Source of the DNA: Sporisorium sorghi
Taxonomy: Eukaryota; Basidiomycota; Ustilaginomycetes; Ustilaginales; Ustilaginaceae
Direction of reading: 5' to 3'
Assembly: GCA_023212695.1 (NCBI GenBank)
Contig: JALCCG010000009.1
Span: 1 to 64,000 of the forward strand
DNA length: 64,000 nt
The stretch's first letter is position 1. Every line of letters starts with the position of its first letter. Below are positions 39,485-49,945 of this stretch, piece by piece. Below the pieces are notes generated by a model. That model had not been told where the DNA came from and ran no database searches. It saw only the letters and a list, made by a program, of their open reading frames with translations. Made by a program: the position numbers and the translations under genes.

Positions 39485-41116
39485 ATGTCGTTCACCTGCG
39501 ATCCGAAAGACCCACGAGCGCCAGAGTCCCTCAAGCGAATCTGCCGAAACCTGCGATGGATTCCCTTCGTCTTCATCCTCGCCCTCATCGCTTTCGCCTA
39601 CTTTACCGTGACCATCTCCCTCGCGCTCCGATATCGTCTCGCGCGCAAAGGTCAGTGGCTCTCGGCACTTCTCGAGGTGCTCTTTTGCACAGCCCTGGCG
39701 GGAGGAGCGATATGGGGCTTCGTCGTGGCGGTGTTCAAGGATCCTGGTTCGCCCAGAGGTCGTGGCGGTGACCGGGAGAGCTGGGCCGGAACCTCCGCAG
39801 CAAGCGCCTACGAGCTGGATGGGGAGGGGGAAACAGAAGAGGAGCAGTCGCTCATGCGTGGTCATCACGGCGAAGTCGACACCGAGGGCCATGGCGACCG
39901 CGCACCGCTGTTCAACGCACCAATCCCCGGCGAGCCGCAGTACCCCGCTCGTTCGGGGCGGCAGCAGCTCGACGATCTTCAACGCCTTCAATCCCACGCT
40001 TCCAGAGACAGTGCTGCAGTGCAACGCCGCTCCAACATCTGGGTCAAGTCCTCCGGCGAGTCCCGGTGGTGCAACAAGTGCGACGCGCCCAAACCGGATC
40101 GCACGCACCACTGCAGCACCTGCAAACGCTGCGTCCTGCGCATGGACCATCATTGTCCCTGGCTCGCCAACCGCTGTGTCGGGCTGCGCAACCACAAGGC
40201 CTTCTTCCTGTTCATCAGCTATACTGCGTTATTTTGCGCCTACTGCTGCCAGGAGACCGCGCGCGCGCTGCTGCAGTACGTCGAGTACGAGAATAACGGC
40301 TTTGAGGGCAGTCCGATTTCGTGGGCGGTGGTCATGTTTTTGGGGTTCATCTTTGGTGCGAGTCTGGTGCCGTTTGCGGGATACCATGCTTGGCTGATCT
40401 GCAAGAACAGGACGACGATCGAGAGCATGGAAGGGTCCGGTAGGATCCGGCTGCGGGTCAAGAGGGACGAGGCCAGACCAAGGGTCGAAGATCGCCTAAG
40501 AGGGATCGTGAGGTCTTCATTGGATGCGCAAGAGCGACCAACCAACGGTCACGCCCGCAGTGGCGGTCGAGACGACAGAGGCGGCAGCAAGGGCGGTTGG
40601 CGGTCGGACGAGCATCTCACGCGAGACGAACGACGAGCTCTCAAGAAAGCTAGCAAGCTCAACGTGTACGACGTGGGCGCTGCGAGCAACTGGCGCCAAG
40701 TGATGGGTGACAAGTGGTATCTCTGGTTCGTGCCCATCGGTGATCCACTCTCGGACGGCTTCAGCTTCCTGGTACAAACACGCACGCTGCAAAAGCTCGA
40801 GGAGATCACCGCTTCCATTCGCGTCCGCGACGAACAGCCTCAGTCCGATCGTCACCGTCATCCACCACAAAGCTACCGGCAAGAAGAAGACGGCGACGAG
40901 GACGACTCGGTCTACGGCGAAGCTGCATCGGCCACGCGCTTTGGCTATGCCGAGAGCTCGAGCAGGCAAGATTCGCAGGAAGCGCCGCGCGAGACAGGAC
41001 TCGAGCGACAGCCAGGTCAGAGATTCAGAGGCGCACACGGCGAGATGGAGTGGGGCGATGCGCCCAAAAAGAGCTTTGTGCTGTTTGGCGTCGATGACGA
41101 GGATGACAATGCTTGA
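39485..41116 (+). CDS. DHHC-type protein S-palmitoyltransferase
   Basis: A single exon of 543 residues. Four hydrophobic segments are visible: about residues 25-48, 58-80, 238-255 and 278-303. The cysteine-rich DHHC domain lies between the second and third, with [38 protein letters not shown] and NHKAFFLF. The catalytic tetrad is Asp221-His-His-Cys224. Both zinc-binding CCHC clusters are intact. The enzyme forms an acyl-cysteine intermediate and transfers palmitate to substrate cysteines. The cytosolic C-terminal 230 residues are Arg/Asp-rich and probably disordered, but keep a conserved-looking block [25 protein letters not shown] (about 396-420; the NWRQVMG core is shared by several fungal DHHC enzymes such as Pfa3-like ones). 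Substrates and membrane location cannot be deduced; Pfa3-like is my best guess. Confidence 0.9.
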   Translation: MSFTCDPKDPRAPESLKRICRNLRWIPFVFILALIAFAYFTVTISLALRYRLARKGQWLSALLEVLFCTALAGGAIWGFVVAVFKDPGSPRGRGGDRESWAGTSAASAYELDGEGETEEEQSLMRGHHGEVDTEGHGDRAPLFNAPIPGEPQYPARSGRQQLDDLQRLQSHASRDSAAVQRRSNIWVKSSGESRWCNKCDAPKPDRTHHCSTCKRCVLRMDHHCPWLANRCVGLRNHKAFFLFISYTALFCAYCCQETARALLQYVEYENNGFEGSPISWAVVMFLGFIFGASLVPFAGYHAWLICKNRTTIESMEGSGRIRLRVKRDEARPRVEDRLRGIVRSSLDAQERPTNGHARSGGRDDRGGSKGGWRSDEHLTRDERRALKKASKLNVYDVGAASNWRQVMGDKWYLWFVPIGDPLSDGFSFLVQTRTLQKLEEITASIRVRDEQPQSDRHRHPPQSYRQEEDGDEDDSVYGEAASATRFGYAESSSRQDSQEAPRETGLERQPGQRFRGAHGEMEWGDAPKKSFVLFGVDDEDDNA

Positions 41117-41254
41117 GATCTGCCCTCGAGCTGGATGTTGCGGACAATTTTATCATCAATGCTCAACAAAGCGTCAAAACGAGGTGTGATCGCTTGTTTG
41201 CGAATGTGTTTTGTGTGTCGGATTGCATTGCATTGCTGGATGAGCTGCGAGAGA

Positions 41255-44230
41255 CTAGATCTCCCCCGACGAGCCATCCGCCTCGGATTCGGACTCGGAT
41301 GTATCTGACACCTCTTCACTCGACCCGTCTTCCGCACCGCTCCCCACTTGCGCTTTCTTCCCCTTGCCCTTCCCTACTCCACCCTCTCCACCCTTACTCT
41401 CCTGCACCCGCTTCAACACCCGCCTCACCCTACCCGCCCTTCCCCTCATCTCCGCCTCCAACATCCGCTCCACGACCTCCAGATGCGCCTGGATCCCATA
41501 CGCGCTCTCCCACACCTTAACACTCGCATCCGCATTCTCGCTGCGCGGGTTGACCAGGCTGTTGACAATCGCGTCCATTGCGATGCTCGCTGTCTGCGGG
41601 GTGGCGATGCCGACCAGGTGATTGGCGTGGTGCACTACACGCGGGTAGGTGGGGCTGTAGGCGAGGCCGAGCGGGTCGGCATCCGAGCGCAACGTGCCCG
41701 CGAACTGGTGCATCGGGTATGCGTTGCCCGCCTCCAGCGCACTACCGGACGCTGTGGCAGGTCGAGCAAGATGCTTGCGGTAGATAGCGTGCAGATCCGC
41801 CTCGAGCTGCTTCCACTCCTCTCCGTGCGAGAGGGTGCCGTTCGGCTGTGCACCGTGCCCGCCGCCCTGCGTCAAGTGGTCGAGCTTGCTCGTGGAAGCG
41901 GGGGCAGGCATAAAGTCGGTGAACGCCGCCCAGCGCCGCTGCGGCTCGAGGCGGCGCCACTCATGCAGATCGATCTGGTTCGATAGGATCAGGTTCTGCT
42001 CCGCAAAGGCGGCGTACGCCTCCACCTGCGCCGAGGTCATGTGCAGCGCATCGAGCTCGGCGGGATCCATCTCGGCCACGGCGTCGGGCGAGTCCATGTA
42101 CCGCTCGCGTCGCTTGTCCAGCGCGCTCAGCCACGGCTCGAGCAGCGGCGCGCAAGATATGCCTTCCTCTCCAGCGCTGTTGACTGGAGATCCGGGCAGC
42201 TTTTCGACACGCTCATGCCCATCGAGGCCATAGCGCATCTTGACCATGACGAGCAGCGCTGCCATGAGCACAAACTCCTTGGGCACGCGCTGCATCTGCG
42301 CTGCTCCCGGTAGCGTTGTAGCCAACCCCTCGACATCGTTTGCCAGTCCTTGTGCAGTCGATCTCTCCTTCCGCGCCAGACCTGGCACGAGCTCCGGCCC
42401 AACCCCTCTGCCCACCATGTCCAGCAACCGCTTCGTGGCAACGTAGAACGTGGGCGGAAGCAGCATTCCTTCCACCAGCCGCGCCAGCTGGCCCGACACA
42501 TTTGTCTGCCCGAAATCGACGCCGTACGTGCGCTGCAACAGATCCGCCACACTGAGCGTGTGGAGGTGGAACGTGGTGATGGAAGGAACCACGTCCGTGT
42601 CGAGGTGGTGATGGTGCACGTTGTCCTTGTTCAAGAATTGCGTCAAGGGGAGCGGCAGATGATGGACAGCGTTGAGATAGGGCAGCTTGTAGGAAGCGAT
42701 AAGCTTCACAAGGTCAGCCCAGAGCACGGGGATTTTGAGCAGGTGCAGCGAGAGGTAGATGATGGAAATGGTGGTGGGCACCATGGCAAGGTGGAGCACC
42801 TCTGCTTGTGCTTTGGCGACAGAGTGTTTCGTGGCCCAGGAAGGGATGTGACGCCGACGTTTGCGACGACGGTTCTGTTGTCCACCTGGCAGGTCGAGTC
42901 CCTCGTCTTCATCGACAGAGTTGTTCTCGGATGCGGCCTGCGAGCGTCGTTGCTGTTCGCGTTCCTCGGCGAAGACGGGATCGAGCCGGGCGAGTTCGTC
43001 CTCTGGGTCGGCTAGCATTTCAGGCTCGCTAGAGCGTTGCGAGCGAGAGCGCTGGTGTTGTTCATCTTGGCCAACCATCCAATCAATGCAGTCCTTTGCA
43101 GCCACAGGGTCATCCGAGTCGGCGTGCTCCTCGTCGTCGCCATGCTGTTGCTGCCCATTCGGCGTCTTCTGCGTGTCGTTCGTAGATTGCTTGCGCTCGA
43201 TGTGATGATGATACCCATTGAAGAGGGTCCTGCGCCTGTGATGGCGAATGTCGCTCTCCGGGTCGTACGTGGCATGATTTGGGAAGAGCTCGGCGGCTCG
43301 TTCTTGCGACAACGAGTAGCGTGTGTGCCAGTCGAATGTGGCCGCAATGAGAGGCTCTGGTGGATAATGGCCGACGGGGAGGAGAGAGACGAGCATGGTC
43401 CAAAGATCGCGCGCCACTGCTTCCGTTTCGGGAGGCATCTTGTCTCGCCAGATTTCGCGAAGTTTTTGAAGCTGAAGCCGCAGGATGAGCTGCAAGCATT
43501 GCAGCAAGGCGAAGCGACCCTCGTATGCGCCGTGCAGGCCGACACCAGAGCGCCATATCCGGCGAATACCGCGTCTGGAAGCGCGAGCGTATGTATCGGG
43601 CTCGGAGTCCATGCCACTCTCTTCTGCAGCGGACGAGGCGGCATAGCTGCGTGAGGGTCGGGGCGGTCTCTCGAAGAAGCTATCCGCCCTTATCGAATGG
43701 GGCGGATCATGGCCTTCAACTTCGTCTTGACTGTCGCTTACGAGGTCGTCGACTTCATCCGAGTGCGCCGAGTATCTCGATCTCGAACTTTGCCTCCGCG
43801 CTCGTTTGTGTGCGCGCCGTGTTTCCTCTTCGAGCTGATCCTCTTCGCTGTCTTCCGGTTCGACGTCGGTCTCTGGCACCGAGTAGTGGGGCGTATGTTG
43901 ACTCTTGAGCCTTCGCACTTTGTTGACGGTGACTGTGCGGCGTCTTCGTGCCACACCGTCGCCCAAGAACTCGTCGTCCTCGGCTTGCTCGATGCGAAAG
44001 TGCTGCTGGACGTGACCTCGCTTGCAGATGAGCTGGCCTGCGCGAAGGCGCATCTTGCGCGTCCCACATTCGGGACATTGTGGACGGCGGGATGATTGAG
44101 ATGTTTCTTGCAGTGGGGCCAAAGACGAGCCTGGCTGGCTGTAGAGGAGCTCGTCAAAGTCAGACGAGGGGGCCGTGTTGGGTTGTGACAGGTGGCCGCC
44201 GTACTGGCTACCATATTGGGAGTTGTACAT
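41255..44230 (-). CDS. RRN7: RNA polymerase I initiation factor Rrn7/TAF1B
   Basis: A single exon of 991 residues starting MYNSQYGSQYGG at 44230; the frame upstream lacks an ATG. The N-terminal zinc ribbon is CPEC...CKRGH (Cys52, Cys55, Cys69, His73), the Rrn7-type variant with His as fourth ligand. It is followed by a basic linker and the conserved GRFALLQCLQLILRLQLQKLREIWRD start of the TFIIB-like cyclin repeats. The second half has PYLNAVHHLPLPLTQFL. Rrn7 is the TFIIB-like subunit of core factor (SL1 in animals) that brings Pol I to the rDNA promoter. It is nearly twice the 514 residues of yeast Rrn7. The extra length lies in acidic/Ser-rich linkers and a Ser/Glu-rich C-terminus ending SDTSESESEADGSSGEI. 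Confidence 0.85.
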   Translation of the reverse strand: MYNSQYGSQYGGHLSQPNTAPSSDFDELLYSQPGSSLAPLQETSQSSRRPQCPECGTRKMRLRAGQLICKRGHVQQHFRIEQAEDDEFLGDGVARRRRTVTVNKVRRLKSQHTPHYSVPETDVEPEDSEEDQLEEETRRAHKRARRQSSRSRYSAHSDEVDDLVSDSQDEVEGHDPPHSIRADSFFERPPRPSRSYAASSAAEESGMDSEPDTYARASRRGIRRIWRSGVGLHGAYEGRFALLQCLQLILRLQLQKLREIWRDKMPPETEAVARDLWTMLVSLLPVGHYPPEPLIAATFDWHTRYSLSQERAAELFPNHATYDPESDIRHHRRRTLFNGYHHHIERKQSTNDTQKTPNGQQQHGDDEEHADSDDPVAAKDCIDWMVGQDEQHQRSRSQRSSEPEMLADPEDELARLDPVFAEEREQQRRSQAASENNSVDEDEGLDLPGGQQNRRRKRRRHIPSWATKHSVAKAQAEVLHLAMVPTTISIIYLSLHLLKIPVLWADLVKLIASYKLPYLNAVHHLPLPLTQFLNKDNVHHHHLDTDVVPSITTFHLHTLSVADLLQRTYGVDFGQTNVSGQLARLVEGMLLPPTFYVATKRLLDMVGRGVGPELVPGLARKERSTAQGLANDVEGLATTLPGAAQMQRVPKEFVLMAALLVMVKMRYGLDGHERVEKLPGSPVNSAGEEGISCAPLLEPWLSALDKRRERYMDSPDAVAEMDPAELDALHMTSAQVEAYAAFAEQNLILSNQIDLHEWRRLEPQRRWAAFTDFMPAPASTSKLDHLTQGGGHGAQPNGTLSHGEEWKQLEADLHAIYRKHLARPATASGSALEAGNAYPMHQFAGTLRSDADPLGLAYSPTYPRVVHHANHLVGIATPQTASIAMDAIVNSLVNPRSENADASVKVWESAYGIQAHLEVVERMLEAEMRGRAGRVRRVLKRVQESKGGEGGVGKGKGKKAQVGSGAEDGSSEEVSDTSESESEADGSSGEI

Positions 44231-45552
44231 GGCGTGAAGCGGCAACGACCACGGCCGTGAGGTGACCTGACGTTCAAGACCTCTATATGGCGCAGTTGCC
44301 AGGTATCCTAGAGTCTCGAGCCAGATGCCAGCCTTTCGTGGCTGTATGAGTGAGAAAGAAAGTCTCGAGAAAAGAACGGTCGTTTTCTCAGGGTCCAGCT
44401 ACGAAATCTCGGGAGTCGGTCGATCTATATTTTCCGGAAGATGTTGGCTCACAAGGGCTAACAAAGACGGAAAAAAGCTCACCCTGGCATCCAGACGCAC
44501 CAAGCGTGAAAAAGGTCTTTCGTTTCGAGCTCAGCAAGCTCGCATCAAACGTTGTCGAGACACCAACGCCCAGCAGAGCCAGGCGCATGACAGCGTGTTG
44601 GCTGTCGAATGAATGCCCCGCTCCCTGTCGTTGATGACCGCCGCTTCGCGAACATGTGCCTGGAGCTTGGTCGCTGGCGGTCCTTCCCAACTTGGACATC
44701 GATCAGCGAGGTCAGTGTATCACCTTGGTCGAGCTGTTCATCGACACACACACACACGCTCACGTTGGAGCTCAGAAGCAGGCAGATCCGAGCGTTGCTG
44801 CTGGGACCTCTTGAAGGAAAGAACGACGTTCCTTTTCTGGCTTGCAAGCGAGACGAGGGGAAACATGCGCGCCCACGCAGCCGCTTTGAGAAAAATTCTC
44901 CTTCGGGAGTTGATCGCAAGCGTAGTGTGAGAGAGAGAGAGAGACAGAGGGCGCAAGCGAGTCGAGTTTCCCCTTGTCGAGCCCAAAAGAATGAAAATTG
45001 AATTTTATTAATTTTTTTCTTCTCCGATTTTCCCCACAAAGCGGCAGAAAAGCTCTCAAGAGTCGGCCAAACAAAAAAAAAAAAAAGAAATCCAATCGCC
45101 TGATCTGCAACGCACACTCGCCCAGTTTCTCCGCCGCTTCTCCGCCCCGCCAATGTGACATGCGAAAGGAGCAAGAGAGAGTCGAGACAGAGCTGCTGCC
45201 TGTCTGCCATTCAGCGAGTTTGGCCGCTGTTTGGCTTTTTCTCCAGATTTGGACTCGCACGCCGCCGACGCCATCCGCTCATCCTCCGTCTCTCTATTCT
45301 CGTCGTTCATCCTCCTCATCCTCCATCCTCCATCATCTCGACCGCTCCCCTCTTCCTACTCATCATCATCCATATTCCCTACATCTCCTTCTTCTATCAC
45401 TCTGTTCGTGGCACGCGGATTGTACTCTGTATTCTTGTTAATAAACCTCACGAAGGCGCTCCTCTACATCCACCTGGACCTCTCTCAGCCACGGGCATCT
45501 TTCCACCCAGACTATCGACCAACTGGATATTTTATCGATACCGCCAATCACC
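44231..45552. promoter_or_regulatory. long divergent upstream region of RRN7 and the secreted protein gene
   Basis: 1.3 kb without a supported gene. On the plus strand a GA run lies at about 44927-44944, AT-rich sequence at 44996-45020, and an A14 run at about 45073-45086. A CT/CAT-rich leader of about 300 bp (45240-45540) leads into the ATG at 45553. The length of the leader and its homopolymers suggest a strong, regulated promoter for the secreted protein, but no specific site was identified. Confidence 0.5.
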
Positions 45553-46584
45553 ATGAAGACAAACATCGCCGCCGTCGTGGCCCTGTCCACCGCCGCCTTG
45601 TTCGCTGCTACCCCCGCTCAGGGCCAATCCCTCCTCTCGATCAACTTTGGCAGTGGGAGTGCGAGCGCCTCGAGTCAACAAGCGGCTCCCTCTAGCTCGG
45701 CCGCTGCTTCCGTCGCCACTACCGCTGCTGCATCCCCATCATCCGCGACGGCTGCTTCTTCAAGTGCGGCACCCACCTCTGCCATCACCGGTGCGTCGGG
45801 CTCGGATGCACCCGCAACCAGCACCATCGCTTCCGACCCCGTCTCGTCGCCCGCGTACGCAGCTGGTACCGTGACCTACGTCCCGCCGCCTCTTCCATCG
45901 TCGACGTCCATCATCAACGTGTCCCTCCTCCCATCCTCGGTCCCTCCCGTTTCTTCGAGCGCTTCGTCGAACTACACCCTGCCCAACCCCACGGCGACGG
46001 GCACGTTCGCCTCGATCCCCACGCTCCAGTCCAAGCCGTACCAGATCGTGTTCGCCGACACCTCCGGTCTGCCCACGTACAACTGGAACCTCGCCACCAA
46101 CTCGTCCTCGGAGCAAGTCAAGACCGCACTCTGTGCCTCGCAGATGCAGTTCTGCCAGACCGCCGGCTGCAATGTCACGGACGCCAAGCTGACCAACTTC
46201 TGCGAGACAAAGTACATGGGCGTCGCGTGCTCGTGCTCCAAGGGCGCCAGCCGCCTCGAGCAGTACCAGTGGCCTGTCATGCTGGCCGATTGCCAGGGCA
46301 GGAACACGGCGTGCAGGGAGGCGTGCATCAAGCCGGGCCAGAGCGTCGAGGACCAGAACAAGTGTCTCGGCGTGTGTAGCCAGAACTTTGGCTCGACGTG
46401 CGGTAAGCCGGGACAGTACGCGGCTAACTACGCGGTGAGGAGTGAGGGGGATAAGCCGAGCTATGCGATCGTGCAGGGTGGGAGTGCGCAGAATGGCGCG
46501 TTGAGGGCGGTTGGTGGAGTGGGAGTGGTGGGTGTGGGGTTGGTGGCTGCGCTGGTGTCGGCGGTTGTGGTGGTGGGTGTGTAG
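45553..46584 (+). CDS. secreted, probably GPI-anchored cysteine-rich protein (DUF7707-like)
   Basis: A single exon of 343 residues. A classic signal peptide spans residues 1 to about 24 (MKTNIAAVVALSTAALFAA, cleavage near AQG-QS). An Ala/Ser/Thr/Pro-rich stretch to about 150, suited to O-glycosylation, follows. The globular part (about 165-290) has twelve cysteines, starting LCASQMQFCQTAGC, then ACSCSKG, then a C-x6-C-x3-C cluster and CLGVCSQNFGSTC. That spacing is like fungal extracellular proteins grouped under DUF7707, though I recall the family only by pattern. Four or more N-glycosylation sequons (for example NVS, NYT, NSS) lie in or before it. The C-terminus ends in a hydrophobic GVGVVGVGLVAALVSAVVVVGV tail preceded by small residues, typical of GPI attachment. 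No enzymatic motif is visible. It could be a cell-wall protein; an effector role is possible but unsupported. Confidence 0.8.
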   Translation: MKTNIAAVVALSTAALFAATPAQGQSLLSINFGSGSASASSQQAAPSSSAAASVATTAAASPSSATAASSSAAPTSAITGASGSDAPATSTIASDPVSSPAYAAGTVTYVPPPLPSSTSIINVSLLPSSVPPVSSSASSNYTLPNPTATGTFASIPTLQSKPYQIVFADTSGLPTYNWNLATNSSSEQVKTALCASQMQFCQTAGCNVTDAKLTNFCETKYMGVACSCSKGASRLEQYQWPVMLADCQGRNTACREACIKPGQSVEDQNKCLGVCSQNFGSTCGKPGQYAANYAVRSEGDKPSYAIVQGGSAQNGALRAVGGVGVVGVGLVAALVSAVVVVGV

Positions 46585-46916
46585 GTTGGGGATGGATTGC
46601 ACGCCTCACTTATCTCTCTCTTCTTTCTTGGATCACTTGCCGACACTCGTTCTTCTCTTCGACTCGCGGCCCGCACTCTCGCAAACGGGGCCCAGTGGAA
46701 CCTCTACGCTCGCTTTACGTCTTTCATTCGCCTTCATACACCGTCACTTTTCGCTCCTTGGCGTCGATGCACATCGATACCCCCTTATCTTTCGCCTTCG
46801 ATATGTTCTTGTTGGAATATACATTGCTTTCTCTACGTCCCCATTGCGATTGCAGATGTGTCGAGAGTCGAGTGCGCTACCCCCGCGCTGCGTCGTGAGT
46901 GTGAGAGGGAGGGAGC
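46585..46916. other. intergenic between convergent genes
   Basis: 332 bp of shared 3' flank of the secreted-protein gene and AOS1. It is CT-rich on the plus strand, with no supported gene. Confidence 0.6.
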
Positions 46917-48161
46917 CTAATCGACAGTGACGGAATGAGCCAGGTCGCCGATCCTGTACACATTGGCTGTGCCGGACGCGTCGGTGCTGAGGAACAGCCA
47001 GTTGACCACCGGCTCTTCGCGCCCGCCCACCGAGTTGAGGATGTCCTGGCTCAGCACACCTCCGACCACCGACGCAACGGGTGCGAGCGCCACGCCGGCG
47101 CCGGCGCGCGCGACGGTGCTGTCGAACACGCGCCCCAGCGCGGTCGCATCGCCCGCGGCGTAGTGCGCGAAGACCGCGTCCGGATTCAGGCCCTTTTCGC
47201 GGATCACTGCGGTCGTGCGATCTTTGAGTGCGGAGGCGCTGATGGCGGTGTCGTTGGTGCTGTTAGGGGAGAGGCGCGATTGGAGGTCGGTGAGTGCGAG
47301 CCAGATGAACCAGTCGAGCGGGATGCGCGTGCGGCGCTGCTGTCGCTCGCTGAGCCCTGTCCATTGCTGCGCAAGCGATGCGGAGAGCGGCACGAATGTT
47401 TGGCGTCGCTTCGCCCGATGTGTTTCTGTTGTTGCGTCGGAGGAGGAGTCCTTCGTGATATCGGTGGAAGAGCCGGCAAGCTTTGGAGCGGTACGCTCGA
47501 CAATGTAGTCGTGCGTGATCTGGTCGGCAAAGTAGAACCCCCCAAAACCCTGTGCTGCCGAGAGGAAGAACTTGACCCCCGCCGCCCTCGCCGTATCGTT
47601 CAACCTGACCAGCGTCTCCTGCACCCCACCACTCGCACCCTCCCGCGTCGCCGGCAGCGGCGTACCCGCAACCACCACATCCACACCCCTCTCCTCTAGC
47701 CACGCCTTCACCCCCTCGCCCCCCTGCAACAGCGTCTCGTAGCTCTCCACATCGCTCAGCCCGTACACCTTCACGAGCGGATTCAGTGCCCGCACGCGAT
47801 CCAGCGGCGCCGGGCTGCATTTGAGCTGCCCAACCTCAGCGTCGCGGAAGAAGAACCCGGAGAGCAGGTCCACCTCTCCATCGATGGTGGTGGGGTCGAG
47901 CACCGTGATGCTCCCGATACCGGAGAGGACTGTGTTCTTGATGATCTCGTTGGCGATGCCGTTCCAGCCGACAATGAGGACGTGGGCGGAGCGCAGGCGG
48001 TTCTGTGCGGCCAAACCCCAGAGACGGATCTGACGGTCGTACAGCGCGGCTTCGTCTTCGGTGACTACGCTGCCGTTGCCAGTGACTGAAGTGGGAGGCG
48101 GTGGGATGGTAGGCTCGACTGGGGCTTTGGAAGCCTGTGTGGAGGTGGATGCTCCTTCCAT
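46917..48161 (-). CDS. AOS1: SUMO-activating enzyme subunit Aos1 (SAE1)
   Basis: A single exon of 414 residues. After a Pro/Thr-rich N-terminus, the ThiF-like fold starts EDEAALYDRQIRLWGLAAQNRLR, diagnostic of AOS1/UBA1-type proteins. Then come the nucleotide-fold strand HVLIVGWNGIANEIIKN, SGIGSITVLDPTTID, and GFFFRDAEVGQLK. Later parts include FYFADQITHDYIVE and the C-terminal VLSQDILNSVGGREEPVVNWLFL. Aos1 pairs with Uba2 to adenylate SUMO; the catalytic cysteine is on Uba2, which is not in this window. Aos1 has no catalytic Cys domain, and none is seen here. A short basic insertion (HRAKRRQTF) lies mid-protein. Length is close to the 346-residue animal SAE1 plus disordered tails. It is convergent with the secreted-protein gene. 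Confidence 0.93.
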   Translation of the reverse strand: MEGASTSTQASKAPVEPTIPPPPTSVTGNGSVVTEDEAALYDRQIRLWGLAAQNRLRSAHVLIVGWNGIANEIIKNTVLSGIGSITVLDPTTIDGEVDLLSGFFFRDAEVGQLKCSPAPLDRVRALNPLVKVYGLSDVESYETLLQGGEGVKAWLEERGVDVVVAGTPLPATREGASGGVQETLVRLNDTARAAGVKFFLSAAQGFGGFYFADQITHDYIVERTAPKLAGSSTDITKDSSSDATTETHRAKRRQTFVPLSASLAQQWTGLSERQQRRTRIPLDWFIWLALTDLQSRLSPNSTNDTAISASALKDRTTAVIREKGLNPDAVFAHYAAGDATALGRVFDSTVARAGAGVALAPVASVVGGVLSQDILNSVGGREEPVVNWLFLSTDASGTANVYRIGDLAHSVTVD

Positions 48162-48418
48162 GTTGGATGTGATTGAAGATGGAGTGAAGGGAGATGGAAA
48201 GTGATGGAGCGAAAGGGAGAGAGGGAGAGAGAGCGAAAGAGTGGGACAAAGAGACCAGAGGTGCGGAACTCGGACGACGCCTGCAATTCAAGAAGAAAGC
48301 GCGGAAACGCGTTTTTTTCCTCCACACAAACACGCCTTTCCGTGCAGCGCAGCGCAGACTTCGTTTCATAAGAAAAAAAATTACGGCTTGAAATGGCTTT
48401 GTCACAAAAGCGGGATCC
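48162..48418. other. intergenic: AOS1 promoter and GABA transaminase 3' flank
   Basis: 257 bp that must hold the AOS1 promoter. It has GA-rich sequence on the plus strand near 48205-48245, which is CT-rich in the AOS1 leader sense. Confidence 0.5.
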
Positions 48419-49945
48419 TCAAAGCTGAGCCAAAGCCTTGTCGAGCTTCTCGAGGAACAAATCCGCATGCTTCTGCTCAAACACCAGCATTGGCCTCAAC
48501 CTCACCGCCTTGTCACCACACCCACCCATGTGTACGCCCAACTTCCTCATCTCCATGATCAGCTTGTCCCTCACCTCGGGCGTCTTGCCGTCAAACGCCA
48601 GGAAAGTACCCGCGTTTTCACCGCGGAGCTTCTCGACCTTGCCGCGACCCGCACCGTTCTCGATCATGTCGGTAAGCTTCTCGTAGATGTAGTTGCCCAC
48701 CTCGTCGGTCTTTTGGACCAGGCCATGGTCTTGGATGGTGCGGATGATCTGGCGTGCCTGCAGCGTGCGCGTCGGGTCGCCCATCCACGTGTTGTAGTTG
48801 CGGTACGGCATCGAGGGACGCGTGTCGATGTTGTGGTAGAAGCCCGCAGCCTGCATCTTTTTCGAGAAGGTGACAAAGTCTGGCGGGCTGGTCAGATTCC
48901 ATTTGTCGTGCGCCCAGAAGGCACCCGTGGCTCCGACACCGGTCTGGACCTCGTCGACGATCATGAAGACGCCGTGCTTCTTGGTGACGTCGCGCAGACC
49001 TTGGAAGAAGGCGGGCGAGGCGTGGTTGTCACCGCCTTCCGACTGGATGGGCTCGACGATGAGCGCGGCAACGGGACCGTTGGCGGAGCCGGCCTTGTTC
49101 GAGTTGACGATAGCCTCCTCTACGGCGGCAAGAGCCACCTTTTCAGCCTCGGCGTTCTCGCGAGCATGCTGCGACAAGGGGTACTTGACGTCAGGCCACG
49201 CAACGACAGGCCAGTTGAACGAAGGAATGTCGAGCTTGTGGATAGCCTTGGATCGGGTCGCCGAGAGCGAACCGAACAGTCGACCGTGGAAAGCGCTGGT
49301 GAAGCTGAGAATCGACAGATCAGGCGAGCCAGGCGACTGGTTCTTCATGCAGCTCTGCATCTCTTCCGGCGTGAACTGCGCCTGCTCTCCCCTCTCACGC
49401 GCTCGGTACGCCATGAACGAGGCCTTGAAAGCGTTCTCGTTGGCACAGCTTCCGCACATGGCAGTGAAGATGTTGTCGAGTCCCTTGGGCTTGACGGTGC
49501 CCAGACCGGTCTCAACCAGCTCCTGCCAGTTGGTCGGAGGGAACGAGCCGAGGGCGGCACGGTTCATGGTGGCGGTGATGAACTCGTCGGTCTTGGCGAG
49601 CGCGATGAGGTCCGGATTGTTGTAGCCGATGGCGATCGAGGCGATCTGGGCAAACATGTCGAGGAGCACATTGCCGTCCGCGTCGGCGATCCAGTTGCCT
49701 TGCGACTTGGCGTAGTCGACGACGAAGCCGTGTGCGCGGTTCTCTTGGAAGGTGCCGATGCGGTCGCTGAGCTCCTTGGACTTGGGGCCTGGGATGGCTG
49801 GGGTGACAAGGTGTGGTGCTGACGGCTCGCCGGGGAAGAGAGAGGAGGAGACGGTAGCGAGCGATCGTCTTTGCTGCTGTCGCAGGACACTCGAGGTGCG
49901 AGCACACGCCCGTGCTGCGGAGGAAGCCCTGGAGGAGATCATCAT
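48419..49945 (-). CDS. UGA1: 4-aminobutyrate aminotransferase, mitochondrial
   Basis: A single exon of 508 residues from the first of two adjacent ATGs (MMISSRASSAARACART). The frame stays open upstream, but that part has no ATG and no family similarity. Residues 1 to about 30 are rich in Arg, Ser and Ala with no acidic residues, a likely mitochondrial presequence. The class-III aminotransferase core follows: MFAQIASIAIGYNNPDL, CGSCANENAFK, LSFTSAFHGRLFGSLSATRSK, VEPIQSEGGDNHASPAFF and MIVDEVQTGVGATG. The PLP-lysine region is FSKKMQ (Lys362/Lys363), and NTWMGDPTRTLQ is the NTW-GDP signature of GABA transaminases. The enzyme converts GABA and 2-oxoglutarate to succinic semialdehyde and glutamate. 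Yeast Uga1 is cytosolic and 471 residues; the N-terminal extension argues for a mitochondrial form here. Confidence 0.94.
   Translation of the reverse strand: MMISSRASSAARACARTSSVLRQQQRRSLATVSSSLFPGEPSAPHLVTPAIPGPKSKELSDRIGTFQENRAHGFVVDYAKSQGNWIADADGNVLLDMFAQIASIAIGYNNPDLIALAKTDEFITATMNRAALGSFPPTNWQELVETGLGTVKPKGLDNIFTAMCGSCANENAFKASFMAYRARERGEQAQFTPEEMQSCMKNQSPGSPDLSILSFTSAFHGRLFGSLSATRSKAIHKLDIPSFNWPVVAWPDVKYPLSQHARENAEAEKVALAAVEEAIVNSNKAGSANGPVAALIVEPIQSEGGDNHASPAFFQGLRDVTKKHGVFMIVDEVQTGVGATGAFWAHDKWNLTSPPDFVTFSKKMQAAGFYHNIDTRPSMPYRNYNTWMGDPTRTLQARQIIRTIQDHGLVQKTDEVGNYIYEKLTDMIENGAGRGKVEKLRGENAGTFLAFDGKTPEVRDKLIMEMRKLGVHMGGCGDKAVRLRPMLVFEQKHADLFLEKLDKALAQL

Noticed and set aside
41364..41986. 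Plus-strand frames within RRN7
   Set aside because: Antisense shadows without domains; the minus-strand reading has the Rrn7 zinc ribbon and cyclin-fold motifs.
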